A stretch of 64,000 bases of DNA from Halogeometricum sp. S3BR5-2 (GCF_031624635.1 NZ_JAMQOQ010000001.1:868001-932000); one strand, 5' to 3'. Counted from the first letter of the stretch, positions 42,708 to 51,542 are shown. The notes: generated from the letters alone by a model not told the origin. Numbers and translations are program-made.

Positions 42708-43874
42708 TCACTCCCCCTCTCGCTTCGACTCGACGCAGTCGCGGAGGGGTTCGAACACCTCGTCGGCGACGGCGTACGGGTCCGTCTCGCGGGCGGCGAC
42801 GGCCTCGGCCAGCGACTCCGCGCCGCCGCGTCGGTCGAGTTCCTCCTTCAACAGCGCGTTCGCGTCGTTGCGGAGCAGTTGTCGAATCTCCTCGGCGTAC
42901 CGGGAGCGGGCCTTCTCCTCGCGCATCCCCGACTCGGCGAGGTAGTCGGCGTGGGCGGCCAGCGTCTCCACGAGTTCGTCGACGCCGTCGCCGCTGGTCG
43001 CCACCGTCTCCACGACGGCCGGTTCCCACTCGGCGCTGTCGGCGCCGTCCGACTCCCCGTCTCCGTCCGCGCCGTCGCCGTGTCCGCGTTCGCCGTTCGC
43101 GCTCCCGTCCGCCCCGCCGTGCCCGGAGACGTCGTCCGGGAGGCCCGCGTCGACGCCGTGGTGACCCGCGCCACGATGGCCCGAATCGAGCGTCGCACCG
43201 GGGTTGTCGCGCAGGTGTATCATCTCCTCTAACTCGGCCACCGTTCGGTTCACGCCGTCCATGTCGGCCTTGTTGACGACGAACACGTCGCCGATTTCGA
43301 GGATTCCGGCCTTCAGCATCTGCACGTCGTCGCCGCTGCCCGGTTGGACGAGAACGGTGACGGTGTCGGCGGTGCGGACGACGTCCACCTCGTTCTGGCC
43401 GGCGCCCACCGTCTCGACGAGTATCTTGTCCTTGCCGAACGCGTCCAGCGCCTTCACCGCGTCCGAGGTGGCCGTCGAGAGGCCGCCGAGTTGGCCGCGG
43501 GCGCTCATCGACCGGAAGAACACGTCCATGTCGCCCACGTTCGAGGCCATGCGGATGCGGTCGCCGAGGACGGCCCCGCCGGTGTACGGCGAGGAGGGGT
43601 CGACGGCGATGACGCCGACGGTGAGACCCTCCTCCCGGTAGGCCTTCGCCAGTTTGTCCACCAGGGTGGATTTGCCCGCGCCGGGACTGCCCGTGATTCC
43701 GATGACGTCCGCGTCGCCGGTGTGCGCGTGGAGGCGGGAGACCAACTCCCGGTAGCCCGGACTCCGGTTCTCTATCTTCGTGATGGCCCGCGCGAGGGCG
43801 CGGTGCTTGCCGTCGAGGAGGTCCGAGACGAGTTCGTCCGTGCGCGTCTCGCCTCGGTCTTCGGCGTGGCTCAT
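42708..43874 (-). CDS. MeaB-type GTPase, methylmalonyl-CoA mutase chaperone
   Basis: The protein has 388 residues from the ATG at 43872-43874, which overlaps the upstream stop by one base. G-domain motifs are Walker A GSPGAGKST (62-70), DPSSPYTGGAVLGDRIRM, ETVGAGQ and NKAD. The MeaB/ArgK family loads and protects the adenosylcobalamin cofactor of methylmalonyl-CoA mutase. Relative to typical MeaB (about 310-330), a 55-60 residue insertion rich in Gly, Asp and His (HRGAGHHGVDAG to DGESDGADS) lies between the G4 region and the C-terminal helices. It is encoded just behind the B12-binding subunit, so they form one unit. Confidence 0.92.
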   Translation of the reverse strand: MSHAEDRGETRTDELVSDLLDGKHRALARAITKIENRSPGYRELVSRLHAHTGDADVIGITGSPGAGKSTLVDKLAKAYREEGLTVGVIAVDPSSPYTGGAVLGDRIRMASNVGDMDVFFRSMSARGQLGGLSTATSDAVKALDAFGKDKILVETVGAGQNEVDVVRTADTVTVLVQPGSGDDVQMLKAGILEIGDVFVVNKADMDGVNRTVAELEEMIHLRDNPGATLDSGHRGAGHHGVDAGLPDDVSGHGGADGSANGERGHGDGADGDGESDGADSAEWEPAVVETVATSGDGVDELVETLAAHADYLAESGMREEKARSRYAEEIRQLLRNDANALLKEELDRRGGAESLAEAVAARETDPYAVADEVFEPLRDCVESKREGE

Positions 43875-44305
43875 CAGTCGCGGCGGGGCGCGTTGTTCCG
43901 GACGAACTCGATGGTCTCTTTCATCGGCGTGCCGGGGCCGAACACCTCGGAGACGCCCATCTCCTTCAGTTTCGGGCGGTCCTCGTCCGGGACGATGCCG
44001 CCGACGAGGATGAGGGTGTCCTCGAACGCGTCGTACTCCTTCAGACCGTCGATAATCTTGGGTACGAGGGTGTTGTGCGCCCCCGAGAGGATGGAGATAC
44101 CCAACACGTCGACGTCCTCCTGCACGGCGGCCTGCACAATCTCCTCGGGCGCCCGGTGGAGACCGGAGTAGACGACCTCGAACCCGGCGTCGCGGAAGGC
44201 GCGCGCGATGACGTGCGCCCCCCTGTCGTGGCCGTCCAGTCCGACCTTGGCGATGAGACAACGGACGGTTCGCTGTTGTTGACCGCGTTCGGCGTCGGCG
44301 CTCAT
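43874..44305 (-). CDS. Methylmalonyl-CoA mutase, B12-binding (C-terminal) subunit
   Basis: The protein has 143 residues and is the cobalamin-binding Rossmann domain as a separate polypeptide. The base-off ligand motif DGHDRG (24-29, His26) is intact, followed by VVYSGLHRAPEEIV, SILSGAHN and LVGGIVPDED, all family marks. It must combine with a catalytic TIM-barrel subunit, which is not in this window, to convert methylmalonyl-CoA to succinyl-CoA in propionate and odd-chain metabolism. The stop overlaps the meaB ATG by one base. Confidence 0.94.
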   Translation of the reverse strand: MSADAERGQQQRTVRCLIAKVGLDGHDRGAHVIARAFRDAGFEVVYSGLHRAPEEIVQAAVQEDVDVLGISILSGAHNTLVPKIIDGLKEYDAFEDTLILVGGIVPDEDRPKLKEMGVSEVFGPGTPMKETIEFVRNNAPRRD

Positions 44306-44347
44306 GGGCCTCAGTTCGGCGGCGCGCCGTTTGACTCTAACGGACGT

Positions 44348-45559
44348 TTAGGACAGTTCGGACCGGGCCGACAGCCGCGGGCTGTCGCGGTTGTAGACGC
44401 CGTACGCCGACCCGACGGGCCCCGAACTCGGAACGGGAACGATGGTGAGTTCGAGCGTCTTGCAGTCGCCCTCGACCGTCTCGCGGTCGACCTCCGCCGC
44501 GACGGCGTCGCCCGACCAGAGGTGGTCGGCGAACAGTCGGCGCTCGGTCTCGTTCGGGAACGCCGCCTCGACGGAGGGGTTCGAGCGGTTCGGCCCCCGC
44601 TGGAACGTCTCCTCGTAGGCGCGGTTCACCTCGCAGCGGACGCGGCCGTCCGGCGTCTCCTCCTCGACGTAGACGGCGGGCACGGGGAGGTTGTCGAAGA
44701 AGGCGTGAAGCCGGTCGCGCTCCGCCCGGAGCGCCGTCTCGCGGTCGAGGCGCGCCAGCGCCTCGGTCGTGTAGCCGGCGAGGATTTCGAGGAACTCGGC
44801 GTCGTGTTCGTCGAAGGCGCAGTGCGAGTCGGAGACGACTTGGACGACGCCGTACGGCCCCAGCGGGACGCTCACCGTCGACCGCCGGGTCGGCGAGAAG
44901 AGGGCGTCCGCGTCGGCAGTGATGTCGCCGACGATCTGCGTCTCGCGCGTCCGGTAGGTCCGCCCGGCGATACCCTCGCTGACGCGGCAGCTATTCTCGT
45001 CTTCGGGTGGAAGCGTCGACGCGCGCGGGACGATGCGGTCGTCCTCGACCAGCGCGACCGTACAGAACGTGAACGCGAGCGCTTCGATGGCGGCGTCGAG
45101 CGTCTCTTCGCACACCTCCGAGACCGACTCGCAGCCGGTGATGGCGCTGGCGTGGACGCTCAGCGCGGTCAGTTTCTTGTTCGCGTCGACGAGTTCGCTC
45201 TCGCGGAGGTCCTCCTCGACGACGGCGGCGACGCGCCGCGTGAACGACTCGATGCCGTTCGTCGGGCAGACGACCTCGTCGACGCCCGGCACCCGCGTCT
45301 CGCCGTACACGACGATCGGAACGCCGTTGGCGGCGTCCACCAGCGACTCGACCAGGTCGTCGTCGTCACAGAGCGAGACGGCGCAGTCGATGGTCGGCCC
45401 CAGTTCGTACACGTACTCGGTCGCCGTCCGCCCCTGTCGAACGATGATCTGCGCTCCGAGCGCCGCCCGAAACGACTCGACGAGTGCGGAGTACTCGCTC
45501 TCGTCCGGCGAATCGGGCAACACCACTAACACACGCCCCCCGCGTTCCCGCCGCGACAT
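44348..45559 (-). CDS. GAF/PAS-domain sensor protein without kinase domain
   Basis: The protein has 403 residues. Residues 8-115 look like a degenerate receiver (RVLVVLPDSPDESEYSALVESF ... VPIVVYGETRVPGVDEVV). A short coiled linker follows, then GAF (about 130-265, with FTFCTVALVEDDRIVPRA and YGVVQVVSDSHCAFDEHDAEFLEILAGY) and PAS (about 275-385). There is no HTH, no HATPase and no HisKA. It may be a signal-receiving partner or scaffold. The nearest relatives by domain style are haloarchaeal bacterio-opsin-activator-like sensors, but those have a C-terminal HTH that is absent here. Confidence 0.78.
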   Translation of the reverse strand: MSRRERGGRVLVVLPDSPDESEYSALVESFRAALGAQIIVRQGRTATEYVYELGPTIDCAVSLCDDDDLVESLVDAANGVPIVVYGETRVPGVDEVVCPTNGIESFTRRVAAVVEEDLRESELVDANKKLTALSVHASAITGCESVSEVCEETLDAAIEALAFTFCTVALVEDDRIVPRASTLPPEDENSCRVSEGIAGRTYRTRETQIVGDITADADALFSPTRRSTVSVPLGPYGVVQVVSDSHCAFDEHDAEFLEILAGYTTEALARLDRETALRAERDRLHAFFDNLPVPAVYVEEETPDGRVRCEVNRAYEETFQRGPNRSNPSVEAAFPNETERRLFADHLWSGDAVAAEVDRETVEGDCKTLELTIVPVPSSGPVGSAYGVYNRDSPRLSARSELS

Positions 45560-45645
45560 CTTGTGATGGATTACCCACGTCTATACTAATAGGTTTCTCT
45601 ACTTGTAACGGGAGTACAACGAGCGGAAAGGCGAATATCCTGGAA

Positions 45646-47451
45646 TCAGACGTGTTCGTCCAGGAATCCGACGATGGCCTCGTAGGCTTCGATGCGGTTC
45701 TCGCGTTTGGTAAACCCGTGGCCCTCGTCGGCGAAGATGAGTTCGCGGACGGGGACGTGTTCGCCCGCCTTCTCGACGATTTGGTGGGCCTCGCCGACGG
45801 GGACGCGGGGGTCGTTCTCGCCGTGCAGGACGAACAGCGGTGCGCGTATCTTCTCGACGTTGTTGATGGGCGAGATGGATTCGAGGAACTCCCGGTCGTC
45901 CTCCAAGGACCCGTACTCGGCCTCGCGGAGTTCGCGCCGCCAGTCGCCGGTGTTCTCGAGGAAGGTGACGAAGTTGGCGATGCCGACGATGTCGACGCCG
46001 GCGGCCCACAGGTCGGGGTACTCCGTCATCGCCGCGAGCACCATGAACCCGCCGTAGGACCCTCCCATGGCGACGATTCGGTCGGGGTCGACCGCCGGGT
46101 GGTCGTGAAGCCACTCCACGCCCGCCTCGATATCGGCGACCGAATCCATCCGGTTCTCCACGTCGTCGAGGTGGCCGTACGCCTTGCCGTAGCCGGCGGA
46201 CCCGCGGACGTTCGGTTCGAAGACGGCGTAGCCGTTGGCGAGGAAATACTGCTTGACGGCGTTGAACGACGGGCGGCGCTGGGACTCGGGGCCGCCGTGG
46301 ATGTCGACGATGACCGGCGTCTCGCCGTCGCCGTGGTCGGTGCTCGGAAGCGAGAAGAACGCGGGTATCTCTCGGCCGTCGAACGTCGGGAAGCGGACGA
46401 GTTCGGGGTCGACGAACGTGTCGCGGGGGATGCCCGCGGTGGCCGCGCGCGTCCACTGCTCGGCCCCGCCCGTCTTCGCGTCCACGACGTAGACGTTCGT
46501 CGTGTCGGAACTCCTCGTCAGGGTGACGGCGAAGCGGTCGCCGTCGGGCGAGAAGGAGACGCCGCCGGCGACGCCGCGCGGCAGGTCCGGGACGGCGTAC
46601 GCGTCGATTCGGTCCTTTCCGGTGAGTTCGCCGACGGCGAGTTCGGTGTAGCCGTCGACGTTCGTGGAGTAGACGACCCGCCGGGACTCCTGGTCGACGG
46701 CGACGCCCTCTATCTCCCACTCGTCGTCCTCTGCGACCAGGGAGAACTCGCCGGAGTCGACGTTCACTCGCCAGAGGTCGAGCGTGTCGCTCTCGCGGTC
46801 GGAGACGAGATACAGGTTCTCCCCGTCCGGTCCCCACGAGGCGCTCTGGAAGCGGACCGTCCCCTCGTGCGGCGTGAGGTGCGTCGTCTCGCCCGTCGTC
46901 ACGTCGAGGACGGAGACGTCCTGGTCGAAGTTCGAGTACGCCTCCGAGACGATGAGCTTCGAGTCGTCCGGCGACCACCCGCCGACCGTCAGCCACCCGT
47001 CGCCCTCGCGGACGAGTTCGGCCGCCTCGCCCGTCTCCCCGCGGCCCTGCACGTAGACGTCGAACACGGACTCGTCCCGTCGATTCGAGGTGAACGCGAA
47101 GCGCTCGCCGTCGTGGCTCCATCCGCCCCAGCGGTGCTTCGCGTCGGGCATCCCCGTGAGGTCGGCTATCTCCCCCGTCACGGGGTCGTAGCGGTGGAGT
47201 TGCTGGCGCTCGTTGCCCCCCTCGTCCATCCCGAAGACGAGTTCGGGATTTTCCGGCGACCACGAGGCGAACGTCACCCGTTCGTCGTAGAACGTCCGCT
47301 GTTCGGGCCACGCGCCGGGGCCGTCGACAGTCCACACCTGCGGGACGCCCGTGGTGTCCATGAGGAAGGAGAGCCGTTCGCCGTCGGGGCCGAAGGAGAC
47401 GCCGTAGGCGCTCCGAACGTTCAGGTACCGCTCGATGTCGTGGGTCGGCAT
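45646..47451 (-). CDS. S9-family prolyl oligopeptidase/acylaminoacyl-peptidase
   Basis: The protein has 601 residues from the ATG at 47451 (MPTHDIERYL); the longer opening reads into non-conserved sequence. The N-terminal beta-propeller (1-330, repeats such as WSPENPELVFG and WSPDDSKLIVSE) gates access. The C-terminal hydrolase has the nucleophile in MGGSYGGFM, catalytic Asp in HGENDPRVP and His in DEGHGF. The enzyme is cytoplasmic, with no signal peptide, and cleaves short or N-blocked peptides. It is preceded by a structured repeat at 47578. Confidence 0.93.
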   Translation of the reverse strand: MPTHDIERYLNVRSAYGVSFGPDGERLSFLMDTTGVPQVWTVDGPGAWPEQRTFYDERVTFASWSPENPELVFGMDEGGNERQQLHRYDPVTGEIADLTGMPDAKHRWGGWSHDGERFAFTSNRRDESVFDVYVQGRGETGEAAELVREGDGWLTVGGWSPDDSKLIVSEAYSNFDQDVSVLDVTTGETTHLTPHEGTVRFQSASWGPDGENLYLVSDRESDTLDLWRVNVDSGEFSLVAEDDEWEIEGVAVDQESRRVVYSTNVDGYTELAVGELTGKDRIDAYAVPDLPRGVAGGVSFSPDGDRFAVTLTRSSDTTNVYVVDAKTGGAEQWTRAATAGIPRDTFVDPELVRFPTFDGREIPAFFSLPSTDHGDGETPVIVDIHGGPESQRRPSFNAVKQYFLANGYAVFEPNVRGSAGYGKAYGHLDDVENRMDSVADIEAGVEWLHDHPAVDPDRIVAMGGSYGGFMVLAAMTEYPDLWAAGVDIVGIANFVTFLENTGDWRRELREAEYGSLEDDREFLESISPINNVEKIRAPLFVLHGENDPRVPVGEAHQIVEKAGEHVPVRELIFADEGHGFTKRENRIEAYEAIVGFLDEHV

Positions 47452-47577
47452 GGGACGGGATACCGCCGGAGGCACCGTAATGGTTCGTGTGACGGAAGGA
47501 GCGGGCGGGACGGACGCTCCGCTCGACGGGCCGAGCATCCGTGGCGTCAACGGGCGAAGAAGTCGCGTCGAGCAGTC

Positions 47578-47700
47578 GTACCGCGAGCGAGGCCGGAGGC
47601 CGAGTCTCGCGGCACGTTTTTGGTCCAGCTTTTTGCGATGAGGGTTCCCGCAGGGCCGCGAAGCGGCCCGAGGAAACCCGAATCTGCAAAAAGGTGGGGG
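47578..47700 (+). repeat. Structured dispersed repeat, copy 1
   Basis: It begins GTACCGCGAG and contains hairpin 1 (CCGCGAG...CTCGCGG) and the core TTTTTGGTCCAGCTTTTTGC. A second, nested hairpin (GGGCCGC-GAA-GCGGCCC) is closed by GCAAAAAGGTGG pairing with CCAGCTTTTTGC, with one mismatch. It abuts the stop of the MTH865-like gene (47703), 2 bp away. Copies 2 and 3 are at 52532 and 57281. Confidence 0.85.
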
Positions 47701-47702
47701 TC

Positions 47703-47966
47703 CTAGATCATCCCTTCCGCCTTCAGCCCCTCTATCACGTCGTCGACGAGGCTCTCGGCGTCGTCGTACGGGAAGTTCTGGTGGGAGCCGAGTTTGGCGG
47801 CCATCTCCATGGCGGTGAAGCTCACTTCGCCGTCGCCCGCCTCGAAGCGCGTGCCCGGCCCGTTCGGGAGGGCGGGGACGAGGTCCATCTGGTTCTTGAC
47901 GGGGTAGTCTGCGTCGCTGAACGCTGCCGTGAGTTCCTCGCGGAGTTCCGCCTCTACGTCTGCCAT
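47703..47966 (-). CDS. MTH865-like small protein
   Basis: The protein has 87 residues from the ATG at 47966 (MADVEAELREEL). It has an acidic helical N-terminus, then PVKNQMDLVPALPNGPGTRFEAGDGEVSFTAMEMAAKLGSHQNFPYDDAESLVDDVIEGL. That pattern matches the small EF-hand-like archaeal family typified by MTH865, which has a solved structure but no known role. It lies in a short intergenic stretch whose 3' side is the structured repeat. Confidence 0.82.
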   Translation of the reverse strand: MADVEAELREELTAAFSDADYPVKNQMDLVPALPNGPGTRFEAGDGEVSFTAMEMAAKLGSHQNFPYDDAESLVDDVIEGLKAEGMI

Positions 47967-48099
47967 GCCCTCAATGCACGCATGCGGCGGAAAAACGTTC
48001 CGGAACCACGGCAAACGCGTTGTCAGTTCTCACACGTCTCGTTCGCCGGGACGTTCCGGGAGGCGAGCGCTTTTGTCTCGACTCCGGGAAGGTGGGCGC

Positions 48100-49173
48100 A
48101 TGGCCGACGACGACGACGACTACGAGTACGAGTTCGACTTCGAGTTGCTGAAGGAGTTGACCGAGACGAGCGGCGTCCCGGGCTACGAGGACCGCGTCCG
48201 CGACGTAGTCCGGCGAGAACTGGAGGCGCACGTCGACGAGATGCGGACGGACGCGATGGGCAACGTCGTCGGGACCGTGGAGGGCGACTCGGACTACTCC
48301 GTCGCCGTCGCCGCGCACATGGACGAAATCGGCTTCATGGTGCGACACGTCACCGACGAGGGGTTCGTCCAGTTGGACGCCCTCGGCGGGTGGGACCCGC
48401 GCGTGCTGAAGGCCCAACGGGTGCGGATACACGCCGAGGACGGCGACGTGACCGGCGTCATCGGGTCGCCGCCGCCGCACACGCTCTCGGAGGAGCAGAA
48501 GGAGAAGAAAGAGGAGGTGAAGGACGTGTACGTCGACATCGGCCTCGGCGGCGAGGCGGCGAAGGAGACGGTCGACGTGGGCGACTTGGTGACCATGGAG
48601 CAGACGACCGTCGAGATGGGCCAGCACGTCACCGGCAAGGCCCTCGACGACCGCGTCTGTCTGTTCGCGATGCTGGCGGCCGCCGAGCGAATCGAGGACC
48701 CCGACGTGACGATTCACTTCGCCGCGACGGTGCAGGAGGAGGTCGGTCTGCGCGGGGCGACGGCGCTCGGCGTCGACGTCGACCCGGACCTCGCCGTCGC
48801 CCTGGACGTGACCGTCGCCAACGACGTGCCGGGGTTCGAGGCGGGCGACCACGTGACGGCCCTCGGCGACGGCACCGCGATAAAGCTGAAGGACGGCAGC
48901 GCCATCACGAGCCCGAAGGTGCACCGTCGCCTCCGCGACGTGGCCGAGAGCGAGGATATCGACTACCAGCACGAGATTCTCCCCGCCGGCGGGACGGACA
49001 CCGCGGGCTTCCAGAACACCCACGGCGCCAAGCCCGTCGGCGCCATCTCCGTGCCGACGCGGTACCTCCACACGGTGACCGAGAGCGCGCACGTCGCCGA
49101 CGTGGACGCGACCATCGACCTCCTGGCGGCGTTTCTCGACTCCGAGACGGGCGAGCACGACTACACGCTCTGA
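48100..49173 (+). CDS. M42-family glutamyl aminopeptidase (TET-type)
   Basis: The protein has 357 residues from the ATG at 48100. Metal ligands and catalytic residues are AAHMDEIGF (His), GKALDDRV (Asp), VQEEVGLRGA (Glu-Glu), ALDVTVAND (Asp) and PTRYLHTVTESAH (His). The N-terminus is very acidic (MADDDDDYEYEFDFE). TET enzymes form large hollow dodecamers that finish peptide breakdown after the proteasome. It is divergent from the MTH865-like gene; the long upstream frame on the same strand is not used. Confidence 0.93.
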   Translation: MADDDDDYEYEFDFELLKELTETSGVPGYEDRVRDVVRRELEAHVDEMRTDAMGNVVGTVEGDSDYSVAVAAHMDEIGFMVRHVTDEGFVQLDALGGWDPRVLKAQRVRIHAEDGDVTGVIGSPPPHTLSEEQKEKKEEVKDVYVDIGLGGEAAKETVDVGDLVTMEQTTVEMGQHVTGKALDDRVCLFAMLAAAERIEDPDVTIHFAATVQEEVGLRGATALGVDVDPDLAVALDVTVANDVPGFEAGDHVTALGDGTAIKLKDGSAITSPKVHRRLRDVAESEDIDYQHEILPAGGTDTAGFQNTHGAKPVGAISVPTRYLHTVTESAHVADVDATIDLLAAFLDSETGEHDYTL

Positions 49174-49278
49174 ACCGGGGGCGTCTCGGGCCGCGCGGGG
49201 CCGTGCGGGGGCGTTCTCGAACCCGAACTCGAACCACAAACCAAAGTATTCACTACAGCGGACTCCCAAGCGCCGACC

Positions 49279-49944
49279 ATGACTGACGGCAACGCGGAGA
49301 TGTCCCGCCGGGCCTTCCTCGCGACCGCGGCCGGGACCACGGCGGCCGCGGGTGCGGCGGGAACCGCCGCGGCGCAGGAGACGGGTACGAGCACCGGCAC
49401 CGGGTCCGGTTCCGGCGGCGGCGGGTCCGGCACCGGCACGGCCGGCGGTGGCGGCGGCACCGGGACCGGGTCGGGCGGCGGCGGAGGTGGCGGTGGCGGC
49501 GGCGGCACCGAAACCGTCGCCGTCGGCCCCGGCGGCGACTTCGTCTTCACGCCGGGCACCAGCGAGGCGCTTCAGATCCTCCCCGGCACGACGGTGGAGT
49601 TCGTCTGGGAGTCCGACAACCACAACATCGCCGTCGACAGCACGCCCGAGGGGGCGAGTTGGTCGGGTCACGAACCAATCGAGAACTCCGGGTTCACCTA
49701 CTCGCACACGTTCAGCACGCTCGGCACCTACGAATACCACTGCACTCCCCACCAGTCCGCCGGCATGGTCGGCAGCATCGAAGTCGTCGAGTCCATCTCG
49801 ACGCCGGCGCCGTCGAACGTCCCCTCCGTGCCGGACTCCGCGAAGACGCTCGGCATCGCCACGACGTTCGCCATGGTGGCGACGATGGGGCTGGCGTTCT
49901 TCTTCCTCAAGTACGGCGGCGACTACGAACTCGAAGAGGAGTAG
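49279..49944 (+). CDS. Halocyanin (blue copper protein), second copy, Tat-secreted and membrane-anchored
   Basis: The protein has 221 residues. The twin-arginine signal MSRRAFLATAAG leads to a Gly/Thr-rich linker (33-76). The copper domain has ligands H115, C155, H158 and M163. A C-terminal membrane helix lies at about 190-211. The cupredoxin domain is very close to that of the halocyanin at 33193 (long identical runs such as SGHEPIEN and STLGTYEYHC). It stands alone, away from any cytochrome gene, behind the M42 peptidase. It is probably a paralogue with a different partner or expression; an AGTATTC box lies about 31 bp upstream. Confidence 0.92.
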   Translation: MTDGNAEMSRRAFLATAAGTTAAAGAAGTAAAQETGTSTGTGSGSGGGGSGTGTAGGGGGTGTGSGGGGGGGGGGGTETVAVGPGGDFVFTPGTSEALQILPGTTVEFVWESDNHNIAVDSTPEGASWSGHEPIENSGFTYSHTFSTLGTYEYHCTPHQSAGMVGSIEVVESISTPAPSNVPSVPDSAKTLGIATTFAMVATMGLAFFFLKYGGDYELEEE

Positions 49945-50041
49945 ACCGGCACACCCCCTCTCACGCCGCAGACGGTCGAGAACGTCCGGAAACCCGCAAC
50001 TAGAGCTTTGGCTTCGGACGCCCTCGGAACTGTGAGAATTT

Positions 50042-50200
50042 ATGGCAGTGGGGCGACGGTCGGAAGAGACGTGTCGGCGCTGTGGCGCGCCGACCGCGGT
50101 CGACGGCGCACTGATGCAGCACCTCGACTCGGACCCGCTTCAGGTGTTCGAGTGCGTCCGCTGCGGAGCGATTCTGGATATCGGCGGGCACCGGTGGTAG
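50042..50200 (+). CDS. 52-residue zinc-ribbon mini-protein
   Basis: A short frame from ATG at 50042 to TAG at 50198 gives C11-x2-C14 (ETCRRCG) and C38-x2-C41 (FECVRCG), a complete four-cysteine zinc ribbon, ending GGHRW. The Cys spacing (CxxC-x23-CxxC) resembles haloarchaeal micro-zinc-finger proteins. Function is unknown. It is 97 bp after the halocyanin on the same strand. The ORF at 50000-50191 on the other strand is an overlap artefact. Confidence 0.75.
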   Translation: MAVGRRSEETCRRCGAPTAVDGALMQHLDSDPLQVFECVRCGAILDIGGHRW

Positions 50201-50377
50201 GACGCCGGGATACGGAGCGGTCGGGCGGTCGTATCGCGACGAGCGTCAGCGAGCGAGTCGCGGCGGTTCCTCGTCGTCAGCGCGCGGGGGTCCCGGCTGA
50301 GCAATCAGTAATCGAAGCGTTCCGACGATGCTATCGGGCGGCTGTACCGTCCGACTGCTATCCGAAGAGAACGGCGG

Positions 50378-51436
50378 TTAGAACCAGCCGTAGCCGCCTA
50401 TCGCGTCCTCGTACACCGCTTCGTAGCGGCAGGTCACGTCCTCGTGGTCGTAGGCGGCGAACGCCTCGTTGGTCGACTCACGGGAGTGACCGGCGGCGGC
50501 CGCTATCTCGTCGGCCAACTCCTGCGGACTCGTGACGCGGACGCCGCGGTCGCAGTCGACGACGAGTTCGTGGGCGCCGGAGCGGGCCTGATACTCGACG
50601 ACGCCGACGCACCCGCATGCGAGCGCCCACAGGAGGTTTGTCGCGAACGGTTCGACGGCCGCCGTCTGCGCGAAGACGTGCGCCCCCTTCATCACCGGGA
50701 CGAACTCCTCCGGGGGCAGGTCGCCGAGGAACTCCACGCGGTCGGCGATGCGGAGTTCCGCGGCCGTCCGTTCGGCGGCGTCGCGTTCGGGGCCGTCGCC
50801 GACGACGGCCGCGCGCCACTCCCTGTCGCGGAGTTCCGCGAGGGCGAGAAAGAACGACTCCACGTTCGCGTGTTCGTCGAGGCGCCGCGCGTAGAGCAGG
50901 TCCGCCCGGTCGTCCGTCCCCGCGCTCCGAATCAGGTCGAAGTCGACGGACTCGGGGACGACGCGAACGGCGTCCTCGGCGGCGCCGTACTCGCGCACGT
51001 CGGTCTTGACCATCTGCGAGGGCGCCGTGACCCGGTCTGCGCTCCGGGCCGCGCGCCCGTAGCCGCCGGAGGGGTCGCCCTCGCGTTCGGCCCACCAGTC
51101 GACGACGACGGGGACGCGGAGGAGTCGCGCCCCCGTCTTCGCGCCCGACACCTGCGCCGGCGGACTGTTCGCGGCGTGCACCACGTCGGGCTTGACCCGG
51201 CGGAGGGCGAAGGGGAGTTTCGAGGCGAACGTCGTCGCCGACGGCGCCTCCGTGACGGCGACGTACTCCACGTCGTTCTGCTCGAAGGCCGACACCTCCC
51301 CCTCCCACCACTTCGCGCAGAGCACCGACACCTCGTGGTCGCGCGCGGCGAGGTGTTCGGCCACCCGTCGCAGTCGCCTCGTCGCGCCGTCCGCTCGGAG
51401 TTGGGCGGTGTACATCGAGACGAACGCGACTCGCAT
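50378..51436 (-). CDS. Family 4 glycosyltransferase (GT-B fold)
   Basis: The protein has 352 residues. The start at 51436 (MRVAFVSMYTAQLRADG) is preferred; MGMRV two codons upstream is also possible. The N-terminal domain has the GAT-type loop (LRADGATRRLRRVAEHLAARDHEV). The C-terminal domain has VVGDGPERDAAERTA, FLGDLPPEEFVPVMKGAHVFAQTA and EPFATNLLWALACGC, the donor-binding E-x7-E region of GT4. It transfers a sugar from a nucleotide donor; glycan or glycolipid synthesis is likely, and the acceptor is unknown. No glycan cluster is nearby. Confidence 0.85.
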   Translation of the reverse strand: MRVAFVSMYTAQLRADGATRRLRRVAEHLAARDHEVSVLCAKWWEGEVSAFEQNDVEYVAVTEAPSATTFASKLPFALRRVKPDVVHAANSPPAQVSGAKTGARLLRVPVVVDWWAEREGDPSGGYGRAARSADRVTAPSQMVKTDVREYGAAEDAVRVVPESVDFDLIRSAGTDDRADLLYARRLDEHANVESFFLALAELRDREWRAAVVGDGPERDAAERTAAELRIADRVEFLGDLPPEEFVPVMKGAHVFAQTAAVEPFATNLLWALACGCVGVVEYQARSGAHELVVDCDRGVRVTSPQELADEIAAAAGHSRESTNEAFAAYDHEDVTCRYEAVYEDAIGGYGWF

Positions 51437-51542
51437 ACCCATCGGCTTGCGACCGGACGATAAAAATCCTCGACATCCGTCCGACGCCGGGGTCCGACGA
51501 GCGACCGGAAGGACGATATGTAGATACTTTGAACAGAAGCGT

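Noticed and set aside
50221..50275. A partial hairpin (GCGACGAGCGTCAGCGAGCGAGTCGC) resembling the left stem of the dispersed repeat
   Set aside because: It has no TTTTTGGTCCAG core, no second hairpin and no closing strand. Short GAGCG palindromes are common in this GC-rich DNA, so I do not count it as a fourth copy.
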